Shown: one piece after another, positions 18,916 through 29,040 of the stretch
How the letters are laid out: each line of letters starts with the position of its first letter
How positions within the stretch are numbered: the stretch's first letter is position 1
Assembly (NCBI GenBank): GCA_945883625.1
Contig: CAMCXW010000003.1
Coordinates: forward strand, 1-64,000
Reading direction: 5' to 3'
Source of the DNA: Spirosoma fluviale
Lineage (GTDB): Bacteria; Bacteroidota; Bacteroidia; Cytophagales; Spirosomataceae
DNA: 64,000 bases
Notes under the pieces: model-generated
The model's database searches: none
What the model was told of the DNA's origin: nothing
The model's input: the letters and a program-made list of their open reading frames with translations, nothing else
Program-made: the position numbers and the translations under genes

Positions 18916-19929
18916 TTATAATAGGGCTTTTTGCCATGCCCAGGCATCATTTAATGCTTCTTCCAAGCTAATTTCTGCTTTCCAGCCGAGGATGTTATTT
19001 GATTTTTCTATCGCGGCATAAACAGCTGTTATGTCGCCAGGTCTGCGATCCCGAACCTCATAATTTACATGTTGATTCGTTGCCTTTTCAAATGCCTGAA
19101 TAACTTGTAAAACCGAACTTCCTTCGCCTGTGCCTATATTAAAGAAATCGTAATGGGAAGTGTTTGGTTTACTTAAAATATGTGCTAATGCTTTCACGTG
19201 CGCATGAGCTAAATCGGTCACGTGTATGTAATCTCGAATGGCAGTTCCATCTGCTGTCGGGTAATCTGTTCCCCAAACTTGTAATGGGCCGCGTAATCCA
19301 GCCACCGATTGCGTTAAAAATGGGATTAGGTTAGCAGGTGGTCCGAGGGGTAGTTCGCCAATTAAGGCACTTTTATGAGCTCCAATGGGGTTAAAATAGC
19401 GAAGTGATATGGCTTTAAACGATGAATCCGCAGTTACGGTATCGCGAATAATCTCCTCGCAAATTTGTTTCGTATTTCCATAAGGGGATACTGCTTCTTG
19501 AACAGGAGAATTTTCGGTAACAGGAAGTTCATCCGGCTGGCCATAGACAGTACAAGAAGAAGAGAATACAAGGTTATTTATGCCGTATTCTTGCATTTTT
19601 TCGAGTAAGAGTACGGTAGAGGCAACATTATTTCGGTAATATTTCAGTGGATTAGCTACTGATTCACCTACAGCTTTTGAGGCTGCAAAATGAATAATAC
19701 CATCAATTTTGTGGGTTGTAAATAGCAGATCATAGGTTGCGGGATCATTCACATCTGCATGAACGTAGGTAACCGCTTTGCCGCAAATTGTAGCTAAGTT
19801 GGCAATAACTTTCTCAGATGAATTGGAGAAATTATCTACTATAATGGGGTTATAGCCATTTTCTTGTAGTACAACATAGGTATGAGATCCTATAAATCCA
19901 GCTCCCCCAGTAATCAGAATATTCATCAT
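18916..19929 (-). CDS. galE: UDP-glucose 4-epimerase
   Basis: Interconverts UDP-glucose and UDP-galactose. The 337-residue SDR enzyme has [10 protein letters not shown] at the N terminus, FSSSCTVYG with the catalytic Ser/Thr, and YGNTK as the YxxxK motif. [13 protein letters not shown] is typical of GalE. First gene of the nucleotide-sugar operon; an exact -7 box lies 27 bases upstream. ATGATG at 19929/19926 leaves the start ambiguous by one codon. Confidence 0.95.
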   Translation of the reverse strand: MMNILITGGAGFIGSHTYVVLQENGYNPIIVDNFSNSSEKVIANLATICGKAVTYVHADVNDPATYDLLFTTHKIDGIIHFAASKAVGESVANPLKYYRNNVASTVLLLEKMQEYGINNLVFSSSCTVYGQPDELPVTENSPVQEAVSPYGNTKQICEEIIRDTVTADSSFKAISLRYFNPIGAHKSALIGELPLGPPANLIPFLTQSVAGLRGPLQVWGTDYPTADGTAIRDYIHVTDLAHAHVKALAHILSKPNTSHYDFFNIGTGEGSSVLQVIQAFEKATNQHVNYEVRDRRPGDITAVYAAIEKSNNILGWKAEISLEEALNDAWAWQKALL

Positions 19930-19955
19930 GTGTGATCGTGCTTAACTAGCAACGA

Positions 19956-19963
19956 CAAATTTA
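19956..19963 (-). promoter_or_regulatory. Promoter -7 box of galE-rfbB-rfbA
   Basis: TAAATTTG on the minus strand, an exact TAnnTTTG match 27 bases before the galE ATG. No -33 TTTG at the expected distance. Confidence 0.45.
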
Positions 19964-20032
19964 CGCTCATTTTTAGCCGAAAAAAAATTTAGGAACTAAA
20001 CATTTATTCAATGGCCAAAAGCCTCGTTTCTT

Positions 20033-20062
20033 TTTGAATTTTGGAGATTTTTACTAATTTTG
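20033..20062 (+). promoter_or_regulatory. Promoter of the SirB1-type gene
   Basis: TTTG at 20033-20036, 18-base spacer, then TAATTTTG at 20055-20062. The box lies 17 bases before ATG 20080, which settles that ATG over the TTG at 20041. Confidence 0.65.
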
Positions 20063-20079
20063 AACGTTACAAAATCTAC

Positions 20080-20913
20080 ATGGAAGGACCCGCGATTAAA
20101 GCAATGATTCAACTTTTGGACGACTCGGATACCGAAGTAGTTCAAATGGTCGAAGCTCAAATGCGTACTTTAGGTTATTCGATCATTCCAGTTTTGGAAG
20201 CTGAATGGGAACATTTAAGTTTCAATCCCTATTTACAAACTAAAATAGAGGATTTAATTCATGAATTTCAGTTAGACTTAATGAAAAACCGGCTCACCCT
20301 GTGGAAAGAAGGGGGAGGCATGGATTTATTGGAGGGGATGTGGATTATTTCAACTTATCGATATCCAGAATTTACTTACGCTGAATTGCAAGCTTCCATG
20401 GAGCAACTGTATTTTGAGGTTTGGCCACAAATGCGGGACGATTTACATCCGATTGATCAATTAAAGATTTTAAATTCAGTGATGTTTGATCAATTGAAAT
20501 TTGGGGCAAATACGAAGAATTTTCATGCGGCTAATAATTCCTTTATTAACGTGGTTCTTGATTCGAAGAAAGGTAACCCAATCAGTTTATGTGTGGTGTA
20601 CATGTGGATTTCTCAGAAATTAGGGATGCCTGTTTATGGAGTTAATTTGCCTAATTTATTTGTTTTGACTTACAAAAAAGAAGAGTTTCAGTTCTACATT
20701 AACGTCTTTAATAAGGGGTTGATTTTTAATAAAACAGATATTGATAATTACATCGCACAATTGAATTTAGAGCAAAATGAAATCTATTATCAGCCTTGTT
20801 CGAATTTAGAGATTGTTCGGCGGGTACTTCGTAACTTAATTTTGGCATATGAAAAAGCAGGGGATGATTCCTACAAGGATGAGTTGACTACGCTTATTGC
20901 CTCATTAGATTAA
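20080..20913 (+). CDS. Transglutaminase-like protein of the SirB1 family
   Basis: A 277-residue cytoplasmic protein with the SirB1 N-terminal transglutaminase-like region (residues about 100-225), recognised from GNPISLCVVYMWISQKLGMPVYGV, where the Cys could be the thiol of the fold. The first 90 residues look helical, HEAT-like. Members are widespread and of unknown biochemical role; the E. coli homologue sits near peptide chain release genes. Start fixed by promoter position. Its stop shares TTAA with the convergent phosphopantetheinyl transferase. Confidence 0.82.
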   Translation: MEGPAIKAMIQLLDDSDTEVVQMVEAQMRTLGYSIIPVLEAEWEHLSFNPYLQTKIEDLIHEFQLDLMKNRLTLWKEGGGMDLLEGMWIISTYRYPEFTYAELQASMEQLYFEVWPQMRDDLHPIDQLKILNSVMFDQLKFGANTKNFHAANNSFINVVLDSKKGNPISLCVVYMWISQKLGMPVYGVNLPNLFVLTYKKEEFQFYINVFNKGLIFNKTDIDNYIAQLNLEQNEIYYQPCSNLEIVRRVLRNLILAYEKAGDDSYKDELTTLIASLD

Positions 20914-21530
20914 TCAATTAATGCCAAGGTGAGTACGAATTCTTCAAATTCTTCCCAATAATAATTAGCTGTTTTATCTGCGTTACCTAGCGTTGCTTTA
21001 CCCATTTGTTTTTCGGTATGTATTTCAAGCGCGATTGCGTTGCGAAAAGACAATCCAGGAATATTCGCTCCTTTGTAAATGGATTCTTTAATGGACCAGG
21101 CGACGGTGAGCGCTGCATGATTACCTTGACGGTTTGTTAGTTCCATTTGATTCAAAAAGCGAGGCGCTATTTTCTCAATTTTACGGCCTTTTTTTTCGAT
21201 ATCTACACCTACCTCATTTGTGCGGCAACAAGCCGCAGCGACGTATGGAAATGAATGCGTTAAGGATATTTTCCAATCTGAATCTAATAAGTAGGGGCGT
21301 TGACGTTCGTCTTGCTGTAGCAATACATCTGTCATTCCGATGCGTTTACATAAATCATATAGACAATAGCGTGCTGTCATTGATTCCAAACGCTTTATTG
21401 GATTTTCTGAATTTATCGGTGGCCAGCTGCTCGGTACGTGTGTAAAGAATTCTTCTGGCTCGTCGATTTTCCATACACACACATGTGTTTCAGGAAGAAG
21501 TAAAGCGAGGGAGGATGAAAATTCCGGCAT
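20910..21530 (-). CDS. 4'-phosphopantetheinyl transferase (Sfp type)
   Basis: Transfers phosphopantetheine from CoA to a serine of acyl or peptidyl carrier proteins. The conserved motifs are GVDIE (magnesium-binding Asp and Glu) and WSIKESIYK, the Sfp/AcpT signature. I use ATG 21530 (206 residues); extending to the TTG at 21572 would add 14 residues with no ATG. No carrier protein or polyketide genes are nearby, so a general ACP role or a flexirubin/aryl polyene role cannot be told apart. Confidence 0.87.
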   Translation of the reverse strand: MPEFSSSLALLLPETHVCVWKIDEPEEFFTHVPSSWPPINSENPIKRLESMTARYCLYDLCKRIGMTDVLLQQDERQRPYLLDSDWKISLTHSFPYVAAACCRTNEVGVDIEKKGRKIEKIAPRFLNQMELTNRQGNHAALTVAWSIKESIYKGANIPGLSFRNAIALEIHTEKQMGKATLGNADKTANYYWEEFEEFVLTLALID

Positions 21531-21585
21531 ACCGATAGATTTGGCTGTAAAATTATCATTTTTGTAGTTCAATTGGCTTAAAATT

Positions 21586-22476
21586 TTGAAAATAGAACGA
21601 ATAGATACGTTTGCGGGTCATCGGGGTGCGGTCTACGCTTTGGAAAAGGCTGTAGACAATGCTTTATTTTATTCGGCTGGAGCTGATGGGTGGGTTGTTA
21701 AATGGAATCTTCAAAAACCAGATTTGGGTAAAGTGATTGCGCAAATTCAAGGGTCTATTTATGCCATGCGTTTGGATCATTTGTCTGGAATTCTTTGGGT
21801 GGCTCAAAATAATGAGGGAATTCATGGTATTGATTTGGGTACTTTAGATCGTGTTTTTTCAATTCCGATGTTGAATCAATCTATTTTTGATATTCAATTT
21901 TGGGGAGATCAAGTTTGGGTGGCAAGTTCACACGGGATGATTACGGTGGTGGATCGTTTATCGCATCAGGTTTTGAAACATGTAAAAGTAGGGGAGGCTC
22001 ATGTGCGGTGTTTGATGGTAGTAGGCCAACAAATTTTTGCTGGTTATAGTGATGGCAATATGCGCGTATTTAGTTCGCAATTTGACTTAGTACATGCCAA
22101 AAGAGCACATGAAAAGCGTGTTTTTGCTTTGATTGAAGTGGGGGAGACCCTCATATCGGTTGGTGGAGATGCACATATTCGCGTATGGAATTGGGAATCA
22201 AATGAATTAATTGAGGCATTGCCTGCCGTTCCTGCACACATTCAGGCAATTAATGCGGTTGTGTTAAGTCCATGTGGGCGCTATTTGGCAACGGGAAGTA
22301 TGGACAAGACAATTAAAATTTGGCATGCGACTGATTTGACGCTTTTAAAAGTAATTGATTTTCCGCGCTATGGTGGGCATAAACATTCGATCAATGCATT
22401 GATTTGGTCGGATTATACAGATTTGTTGGTTTCTGGATCTGATGATAAACACATTTCTGTTTGGAAAATCGATTAA
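21586..22476 (+). CDS. WD40-repeat protein
   Basis: A 296-residue beta-propeller made of about seven WD40 repeats; good repeats include GHRGAVYAL...VVKWNL, SVGGDAHIRVWNW, ATGSMDKTIKIWHA and SGSDDKHISVWKI. No signal peptide, so cytoplasmic. The start is TTG at 21586, as there is no ATG between it and an in-frame stop upstream and the repeat begins at once. Probably a scaffold; partner unknown. The next gene encodes a DivIVA-like coiled coil, a possible partner by position only. Confidence 0.85.
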   Translation: MKIERIDTFAGHRGAVYALEKAVDNALFYSAGADGWVVKWNLQKPDLGKVIAQIQGSIYAMRLDHLSGILWVAQNNEGIHGIDLGTLDRVFSIPMLNQSIFDIQFWGDQVWVASSHGMITVVDRLSHQVLKHVKVGEAHVRCLMVVGQQIFAGYSDGNMRVFSSQFDLVHAKRAHEKRVFALIEVGETLISVGGDAHIRVWNWESNELIEALPAVPAHIQAINAVVLSPCGRYLATGSMDKTIKIWHATDLTLLKVIDFPRYGGHKHSINALIWSDYTDLLVSGSDDKHISVWKID

Positions 22477-22508
22477 AGGTTTTTTATTTTACTAAACAAG
22501 TTTTTTCT

Positions 22509-23267
22509 ATGCCTATATCAGCAGTGTCTTTTTCCAAAGGTTTTCGTGGCTACGATGTTTCGGAGGTACAGGCCTATGTGAACTCGGTAGATCAATTTGC
22601 GGAAGAATCAGCTCGAAATGAGCGATCTATGCAAGAGAAAATACACCAACTTGAACAAGAAGTAAATCGATTACGTGAGGTAGAATCTTCGCTATTTCGG
22701 GCAATGAAGTTGGCCGAAGAAGCACAACTACATTGGCAAGAAAAAGTAGAGAAGGAAGCTGAAATTATGCTTTCAGATGCCAGGAAAAAGGCTGCTAGTA
22801 TTATTGCGGAGTCTGAGCAGATGGCCAAAAAGTCTACTTTATTGGTTGAAAATGAGCGCAAGCAAATGATATCCCAAGCGGATCAAGAACTGAAGGAGAA
22901 GCAGCGGGAGATGGGACGTTTGGAGGCGGTCCAACAAACACTTGCCGAGCAGATGTTGGAACTTGCGCAGCAAACAATGGACCAGTTGGCGAAATGGAAA
23001 AAGGATATTCCACCAATTATTCCTGTTAAAGCTGAGAAAAAGAAAGTAGTTTCTGTTAAACCCAACGTGGAGTCTAAGGTTAATAAGCCTGCAGCTAAGC
23101 TAAAACCGGTGGCAAAGAAAAAGGTAAATTCTGCTTCTAAGCCTACAAAATCAAATCATTTGGATGTCAGTACGATTGAAGATGATGGTTTGCCTACCTT
23201 GAATAAAGTATTGGAAGCCTACGCGAAATCAAGTGCTCCTCGTGGGAAAGTTGGTGATATTAATTAG
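22509..23267 (+). CDS. DivIVA-domain coiled-coil protein
   Basis: A 252-residue protein starting with a DivIVA-type N terminus: FSKGFRGYDVSEVQAYVNSV matches the membrane-binding and first coiled-coil segment (rGYd..EVd.fl). Residues about 30-165 are a long Glu/Lys/Gln-rich coiled coil, and the C-terminal 80 residues are Lys/Pro-rich and disordered. ATG 22509 is chosen since it directly precedes the domain; the frame further up overlaps the WD40 gene. DivIVA proteins mark curved membrane and poles in Gram-positives; a role in a Bacteroidota cell is unproven. Confidence 0.8.
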   Translation: MPISAVSFSKGFRGYDVSEVQAYVNSVDQFAEESARNERSMQEKIHQLEQEVNRLREVESSLFRAMKLAEEAQLHWQEKVEKEAEIMLSDARKKAASIIAESEQMAKKSTLLVENERKQMISQADQELKEKQREMGRLEAVQQTLAEQMLELAQQTMDQLAKWKKDIPPIIPVKAEKKKVVSVKPNVESKVNKPAAKLKPVAKKKVNSASKPTKSNHLDVSTIEDDGLPTLNKVLEAYAKSSAPRGKVGDIN

Positions 23268-23272
23268 AGGCA

Positions 23273-23641
23273 ATGCGGATATATCGGGTGTGTTTAGAAG
23301 ATGTGCGGTTGTTTGGTTATCATGGTTTGTTTTCTGAAGAACGGATTTTGGGTAATTGGTTTTTTTTAAATCTGTCTATTTCGAAGGAAATTACCTCAGA
23401 GTTTGGTGATAATATTGACCGAACGATGGATTATGGGCAGCTCTATGCCATTTGTGTTGAAATTATGCGTGATCCGGTTGATTTATTGGAGACATTATGT
23501 GAAAAAATTGCCACGAGATGTAAGCATTTACATCCTGATTTTTTAGAGTTGGAAATTAAGATAGGAAAGGAGCATCCGCCTATGGGAATGATGGGTGGTC
23601 GATCGTCGGTTGTTTGGAGAGAAAGTTCTTTAATTGAGTAA
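23273..23641 (+). CDS. folB: Dihydroneopterin aldolase
   Basis: Cleaves 7,8-dihydroneopterin in folate synthesis. The 122-residue product has the FolB landmarks: GYHGLFSEER (catalytic Glu), DYGQLY, LLETLCEKIA and a C-terminal KEHPPMGMMGG with the usual Lys. It starts five bases after the DivIVA-like gene and is likely on the same transcript. Another folate gene, folC, lies at 36369. Confidence 0.94.
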   Translation: MRIYRVCLEDVRLFGYHGLFSEERILGNWFFLNLSISKEITSEFGDNIDRTMDYGQLYAICVEIMRDPVDLLETLCEKIATRCKHLHPDFLELEIKIGKEHPPMGMMGGRSSVVWRESSLIE

Positions 23642-23684
23642 TTAGAGAAAAAGAGTGTAAATTCAGATTAAATTTTACCACATC

Positions 23685-24707
23685 ATGCGTCATCAGGTTA
23701 CGATCAAAGATATTGCCAAGCAGTTGAATGTATCAGTAGCGACTGTTTCGCGCGCTTTACGTGATTTACCGGATATTCATCCGGATACAAAAAAATCTGT
23801 TCTTGATTTAGCGGCAGAGCTCGATTACCAACCAAATATTTTAGCTTCTAGTCTGGTCAAGAGCAGGACAAAAACATTGGGTTTAATTGTGCCGGATTTG
23901 GGCTATTACTTTTTCTCTACGGTGGTGAAGGCGATCGAAGAAGCGGCAATTGCGGCTGGATATTCGTTGTTGATAACGCAAACACAGGAATCTTATGAGC
24001 GGGAATTGATTAATATTCAAAATTTATCACGTTCTCAAGTGGAAGGTATTATTATTTCACTTTCTCGGGAGACCGTAAATTTAGAGCATCTTAATCGCTT
24101 GCAGCGACGCGGTATTCCCTTAGTCTTTTTTGATCGGGATAGTGATGAGATTCATGCGTCCAAAGTGATGGTTGATAATGAGCAATCTGCATATGAAGCT
24201 GTTAAACATTTATTGGAAAACGGGTGTAAACGGATCGCTTTTTTGGCTGGACCTAAAAATGTTTCGGTTAGTAATCAGCGCCGGTTAGGTTATTTACGGG
24301 CTCTTTCGGAGGCTGGGATTGAAGCTGACCCTAGTTTGATTTTTCATTCCGATTATTTTCAGGATACAGCCAAATCGCAAACGCATATTTTGATGCGCAT
24401 GGATAATGCACCAGATGGAATTTTGGTCGTTTCTGACCGCTTGGCTTTAGGAGTTTTATTGGCCTTGCGTGAATTAAAGATTCGTGTTCCTGAGGATGTA
24501 AAAATTGTAAGTTTTAATAATGAGCCTGTTTGTTCGGTTGTCTCTCCAACGATTTCTTCGGTGGCGCAACCATTGGAGGAAATAGGTCATTTAGCCTTCA
24601 AATTACTGATCGATCAAATTGAAGGAAAAAATGCAGGAGATTCTCCTGTTATTGAAGTTTTGAAGACCAAATTGATGGTACGGGAATCGTCCCTGCGTGG
24701 TAATTAG
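23685..24707 (+). CDS. LacI-family transcriptional regulator
   Basis: A 340-residue repressor: N-terminal helix-turn-helix (VTIKDIAKQLNVSVATVSRAL, residues about 5-25) with hinge helix, then a periplasmic-binding-protein-like ligand domain (residues 60-340; GLIVPDLGYYFF, VVSDRLALG). The ligand is probably a sugar or nucleoside, but no sugar operon is adjacent, so its target lies elsewhere. A near-match to the -7 box (TAAATTTT) lies about 9 bases before the ATG. Confidence 0.93.
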   Translation: MRHQVTIKDIAKQLNVSVATVSRALRDLPDIHPDTKKSVLDLAAELDYQPNILASSLVKSRTKTLGLIVPDLGYYFFSTVVKAIEEAAIAAGYSLLITQTQESYERELINIQNLSRSQVEGIIISLSRETVNLEHLNRLQRRGIPLVFFDRDSDEIHASKVMVDNEQSAYEAVKHLLENGCKRIAFLAGPKNVSVSNQRRLGYLRALSEAGIEADPSLIFHSDYFQDTAKSQTHILMRMDNAPDGILVVSDRLALGVLLALRELKIRVPEDVKIVSFNNEPVCSVVSPTISSVAQPLEEIGHLAFKLLIDQIEGKNAGDSPVIEVLKTKLMVRESSLRGN

Positions 24708-24867
24708 AGGCTATTTCTTCCCATCCAACATTTCAATTTTTTTACTGAATTTTTTCTTGGAAAAATAGGCAGAATTTAAGATATTTGCACCTATTGAAAA
24801 TCCCTGTTTTTTTCTAATTATATGAAAAAAAACAACGTGGGTTGTTCAACGAATCAAACCATTATTT

Positions 24868-27453
24868 ATGTCATTACAAACGAATATTATCCCAATCAAC
24901 ATCGAAGATGAAATGAGAGGGGCGTACATTGATTATTCAATGTCGGTCATAGTTTCTCGTGCTTTACCAGATGTGCGCGACGGTTTAAAACCGGTACATC
25001 GTCGAGTTTTGTACGGTATGGAGGAGTTGGGAGTTAGTTATAACAAATCATATAAAAAATCGGCTCGTATTGTCGGTGAGGTATTAGGTAAATATCACCC
25101 GCACGGTGATTCGTCGGTATACGACACGATGGTACGTATGGCTCAAGATTGGTCATTGCGTTATCCATTGGTGGATGGCCAAGGTAACTTTGGTTCAGTT
25201 GATGGTGATTCGCCGGCTGCGATGCGTTATACAGAGGCGCGTTTGAAGCGAATTGCGGATGAAATGCTGGGTGATTTAAATAAAGAGACGGTTGATTTTC
25301 AGCCCAACTTTGATGATTCCTTGGATGAGCCAACTGTCTTGCCTGCAAAGATTCCTAATTTACTATTGAATGGAACATCAGGTATTGCGGTGGGTATGGC
25401 TACGAATATGGCGCCACATAATTTAACTGAGGTGGTTGATGGAATTGGGGCTTATATTGACAACCGAGAAATTACCATTCCAGAATTGATGCAATACATT
25501 AAGGCACCAGATTTTCCAACTGGAGGAACAATTTATGGTGTTCAGGGAATTAAGAATGCATTTGAGACGGGTAGGGGACGTATTGTGGTTCGAGGGAATG
25601 CGACATTTGATACATCCAAAACGGGAAAGGAGCAGATTATTGTTTCTGAAATCCCGTATATGGTTAATAAAGCATCATTGATTAAGCAATGTGCTGATTT
25701 GGTAAACGATAAGCGCATTGAGGGTATTTCTGAGATTCGTGATGAATCGGATCGTCAAGGAATGCGCATTGTATTTGATTTGAAGCGCGATGCGGTGGCC
25801 AATGTTGTTTTGAATAATTTATATAAGTTTTCAGCTTTACAATCTTCATTTAGTGTAAATAATGTGGCTTTGGTGAAGGGCCGACCGATGATGTTGAATT
25901 TAAAGGATTTGATTCATCATTTTGTTGAGCACAGAAATGAGGTTATTATTCGTCGGACGAAATATGATCTACGTGAGGCACGCAAGCGTGCGCACGTATT
26001 GGAGGGCTTTATTATTGCATTGGATAATTTGGATGCGGTAATCAAGTTGATTCGTAATTCGAAGGACCCGAATGCGGCGCAGGAAGGTTTGATGAGTACG
26101 TTTAATTTATCAGAGATTCAATCGAAGGCTATTTTAGAGATGCGTTTACAGCGCTTAACTGGAATGGAGCGTGAAAAGATCATGAATGAATATGCGGAGA
26201 TCATGAAATTGATTGATGATTTGGAAGACATTTTGGCTAAGCCTGATCGTCAGTTACAGATCATTAAAGATGAGTTGTTGGAGATGAAGCAGCGTTACGG
26301 TGATGAGCGTCGTACGCAGATCAATATGACAGATGATGAGTTCTCGGTTGAAGATATGATCGCGGATGATGAGATGTTGATTACGGTTTCAGCTCAGGGA
26401 TATATCAAACGTACCCCGATTACGGAGTATCGTTCACAAACGCGAGGTGGCGTAGGGTCACGTGCGGTGATTACAAAAGATGATGATTATACAGAGCATT
26501 TGTTCTCAGCAACGATGCATAACTGGTTGTTATTCTTTACAGAGCGCGGTAAATGTTTCTGGTTACGTGTGTATGCGGTTCCAGAAGGATCTAAAAACTC
26601 GAAAGGCCGTCCAATTCAAAACATGATGAATATTGAGAATGGGGATACGATTCGTGCGGTGATTAATGTGAAGTCGATAACGGATCCGGATTACATTGAT
26701 AATAATTTTATTGTGATGTGTACGCAGGATGGAACGATAAAGAAAACATCTTTGGAAGCATATTCTCGTCCACGTCAAAATGGTATCAATGCGATTACCA
26801 TTCGTGAGGGAGACCGTTTATTGGATGTGGCGTTAACGAATGGAAATAATCAAATTGTGATTGCTACGAACACGGGTCGTTCAGTACGCTTTGAAGAGAC
26901 GCGCGTTCGTCCTATGGGTAGAACGGCAGCTGGTGTCAAGGGTATTTGGATAGATGAGAAGATTGCTACCGAGAAGGTAGTTGGCATGGTTTGTGTGTCT
27001 GATCCGGAGGTCCAACAACTATTGGTGGTTTCTGAGAAGGGATTTGGTAAGCGTTCTGAGGTAGAGGATTACCGATTGACTAACCGGGGAGGTAAAGGGG
27101 TTAAGGCCTTGAATATCACGGAGAAAACGGGTAATTTAGTGGCTATTAAGGAAGTAAATGACTCGAATGACTTGATGATCATAACTAAGGCGGGTATTTT
27201 GATTCGTTCGAGTGTGGCTGAGTTACGCGTCATGGGACGTAATACGCAAGGGGTGAAATTGATTCGATTGAAAAATGAATCAGATGAAATATCATCAGTA
27301 ACCAAAATTGATAAAGAACCAGAGCCAGAAGAAGTTGTCTTGATTGAAGGGGATGAACTTGTGGAAGGTGTGGTACTTGATCAAACGTCAGGAGAAGAAG
27401 CAGGGGAGGAGACTCCAAATGTGGAGGGAACTGAAGAACAAATAGAGGAATAA
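24868..27453 (+). CDS. gyrA: DNA gyrase subunit A
   Basis: Type II topoisomerase A subunit, 861 residues, introducing negative supercoils with GyrB. The catalytic tyrosine is Tyr121 ([10 protein letters not shown]). The quinolone-resistance region reads [14 protein letters not shown], with wild-type Ser82 and Asp86, predicting no target-site resistance. The C-terminal beta-pinwheel shows blades such as GVGSRAV and [10 protein letters not shown]. The GyrA box aligns as QTRGGVG rather than QRRGGKG, a variant I believe common in the phylum. The tail is acidic (Glu-rich, last 45 residues). A terminator follows directly. Confidence 0.97.
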   Translation: MSLQTNIIPINIEDEMRGAYIDYSMSVIVSRALPDVRDGLKPVHRRVLYGMEELGVSYNKSYKKSARIVGEVLGKYHPHGDSSVYDTMVRMAQDWSLRYPLVDGQGNFGSVDGDSPAAMRYTEARLKRIADEMLGDLNKETVDFQPNFDDSLDEPTVLPAKIPNLLLNGTSGIAVGMATNMAPHNLTEVVDGIGAYIDNREITIPELMQYIKAPDFPTGGTIYGVQGIKNAFETGRGRIVVRGNATFDTSKTGKEQIIVSEIPYMVNKASLIKQCADLVNDKRIEGISEIRDESDRQGMRIVFDLKRDAVANVVLNNLYKFSALQSSFSVNNVALVKGRPMMLNLKDLIHHFVEHRNEVIIRRTKYDLREARKRAHVLEGFIIALDNLDAVIKLIRNSKDPNAAQEGLMSTFNLSEIQSKAILEMRLQRLTGMEREKIMNEYAEIMKLIDDLEDILAKPDRQLQIIKDELLEMKQRYGDERRTQINMTDDEFSVEDMIADDEMLITVSAQGYIKRTPITEYRSQTRGGVGSRAVITKDDDYTEHLFSATMHNWLLFFTERGKCFWLRVYAVPEGSKNSKGRPIQNMMNIENGDTIRAVINVKSITDPDYIDNNFIVMCTQDGTIKKTSLEAYSRPRQNGINAITIREGDRLLDVALTNGNNQIVIATNTGRSVRFEETRVRPMGRTAAGVKGIWIDEKIATEKVVGMVCVSDPEVQQLLVVSEKGFGKRSEVEDYRLTNRGGKGVKALNITEKTGNLVAIKEVNDSNDLMIITKAGILIRSSVAELRVMGRNTQGVKLIRLKNESDEISSVTKIDKEPEPEEVVLIEGDELVEGVVLDQTSGEEAGEETPNVEGTEEQIEE

Positions 27454-27460
27454 TTTTTTG

Positions 27461-27488
27461 GCCCGTATTTTTGAACGGGCTTTTTTTT
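27461..27488 (+). terminator. Intrinsic terminator of gyrA
   Basis: Stem GCCCGT (27461-27466) with ACGGGC (27475-27480) followed by eight T. The next start codon (27504) lies only 15 bases after the T-run. Confidence 0.85.
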
Positions 27489-27503
27489 AATTTAACTAAA
27501 CAT

Positions 27504-28937
27504 ATGAAAAAAGTAGTTTTAACCCTGATTACTGTGGTATTAGCCACAGGCTCAATATTCGCTCAAGTGGATAAGGCTTTGGTCGAAGTACAAAAGAAGA
27601 GTATTTTGGACGCTGTTAAAAAGACAGATGAATCGGTGAAGAAATCACCCACAAAACCAAAATTATGGTATGATCGTGCGATTGCCTATTTAGATTTGGC
27701 ATCGTTTCCCGACTCCACAGTTTCTACGTTAGATTTGGATGCTCCTTTCAAAGCACTTGATTACATTGCTGAGGCGGTGAAATTGGATACCAAAGAAGGA
27801 AAGAAAGGTTCTATCGCTAAGGATGCTGAAAAATTATTGGATGGCCGTGAGAAAGTATATGGTGCTCTAATGAATGTAGGTGTAGTTAAATATCAAGGAA
27901 AGGATTATTTATCCTCGTTCCGTTATATGTCCAAGGCATCTGCAATTGCCCCGAACGATACGATGTCTGCTATGTATACAGGTGTCGTAGCTCAATTATG
28001 TCAGAAAGATGCTGAGGCGCGGAAGTCGTATGAGCATTATATGTCGATTGGTGGTAAGGATATGGCGATTATTTACGGTTTAGCTCAGATTTATAAGGCG
28101 GCGAAGGAAGAGGAGACGGCTTTAGCCATGTTGGACAAAGGAATTGCAATTTATTCATCGAACAAGGATTTGCGTAATGAGAAGTTCAATATGTTGATTT
28201 CATTTGGTCGTATTGATCAGGCGATTCTTCAGTTGAAGGGGTCACTGGAGAAGGATCCTAAGGATGTAATGAATTTATTCAATTTGGGTTTGTTGTATGA
28301 AAATAAGGTTAACGGTTTAAAAGAGGAAGTAAATAAAATTGCTGAAACGACCGTAAAAGTTGAAAATGCAAAACGCAAAGTAGTTTCACAAAAAGATAAG
28401 GCAGAGGTTTATGTGGATGAATTAAAGCGTGTGAAGGCTAAGTTAAAAACGGCCCAACCGAAACAAAAGCCGGTTTTTCAGGCCCAAATTAATAAACTTG
28501 AGGCATCGATTAAAGCGGATAGTGACGAATTAAAGCTGTTGATGGATGAGCAGGCAGAGGCGGAAAAGTTAGTAGGGGATGCAGCTGCGAATAAAGTCAA
28601 AATGGATGAATTTAACGCTAAAATTTCAGCTTTACGTGAGGAATTACCTGGTTTTTACAAACGTGCGTTGGAAATAGATGCTAATTATTATGATGCGTTG
28701 TACCAGTTAGGTGCGTTGTCTTATAATGATGCGGCAGAAATTAAGCGTAAGGTGAATTCAATGGATATGGAGACATATAAGAAAGAAGGTAAGGCGGTAG
28801 AAGAACAAATCGCTGTGAAATATAAAGAGGCGTTGCCATATTTTGAGCGTGCATTAGTGGTGAAGAAAGATGAAGATTTGAAGGAGATTTTACGCCAAGT
28901 GTACCGTGAATTGAAGATGGAGAAAACGGTAGATTAA
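27504..28937 (+). CDS. TPR and coiled-coil protein, exported
   Basis: A 477-residue protein with a signal peptide (MKKVVLTLITVVLATGSIFAQ). Tetratricopeptide-like helices fill residues about 25-270 and the C-terminal 110, with a Lys/Glu-rich coiled coil between (residues about 275-375). The ATG at 27504 is chosen over 27471, which lies inside the gyrA terminator. The protein probably sits in the periplasm as a scaffold; function unknown. Its own terminator follows at 28978. Confidence 0.8.
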   Translation: MKKVVLTLITVVLATGSIFAQVDKALVEVQKKSILDAVKKTDESVKKSPTKPKLWYDRAIAYLDLASFPDSTVSTLDLDAPFKALDYIAEAVKLDTKEGKKGSIAKDAEKLLDGREKVYGALMNVGVVKYQGKDYLSSFRYMSKASAIAPNDTMSAMYTGVVAQLCQKDAEARKSYEHYMSIGGKDMAIIYGLAQIYKAAKEEETALAMLDKGIAIYSSNKDLRNEKFNMLISFGRIDQAILQLKGSLEKDPKDVMNLFNLGLLYENKVNGLKEEVNKIAETTVKVENAKRKVVSQKDKAEVYVDELKRVKAKLKTAQPKQKPVFQAQINKLEASIKADSDELKLLMDEQAEAEKLVGDAAANKVKMDEFNAKISALREELPGFYKRALEIDANYYDALYQLGALSYNDAAEIKRKVNSMDMETYKKEGKAVEEQIAVKYKEALPYFERALVVKKDEDLKEILRQVYRELKMEKTVD

Positions 28938-28950
28938 TAATAATAATACG

Positions 28951-28974
28951 TTGGACGTCAGACGTCAGACATTA
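28951..28974. repeat. GAC-heptad repeat, three units
   Basis: GAC recurs at 28954, 28961 and 28968, exactly 7 bases apart, with variable bases between. It lies between the TPR gene's stop and its terminator. Same family as the arrays at 29011, 29151, 54783, 55294, 55342, 55942 and 56049. Confidence 0.75.
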
Positions 28975-28977
28975 AGA

Positions 28978-29010
28978 AAAGGCTGCTCAGAAATGGGCAG
29001 TCTTTTTTTT
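28978..29010 (+). terminator. Intrinsic terminator of the TPR gene
   Basis: AAGGCTGCTC pairs with GGGCAGTCTT (two G-U pairs) around a short loop, followed by a run of T to 29010. It sits between two heptad arrays. Confidence 0.8.
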
Positions 29011-29040
29011 AGACATTAGACAATAGTCGTTGGACGTTAG
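29011..29040. repeat. GAC-heptad repeat, four units (left arm)
   Basis: GAC, GAC, GTC, GAC begin at 29012, 29019, 29026 and 29033, all 7 bases apart. It faces the inverted array at 29151-29204 across 110 AT-rich bases. Confidence 0.72.

Noticed and set aside
24781..24787. gyrA promoter at GATATTTG
   Set aside because: Only 7 of 8 bases match, it is 80 bases from the start codon, and the -33 element is weak, so I did not list it as a feature.
25034..25348. Antisense open frames inside gyrA and other long genes (for example 1730-1933, 5060-5284, 43470-43694)
   Set aside because: They lack recognisable domains, lie wholly opposite strongly supported genes, and their composition follows that of the covering gene.
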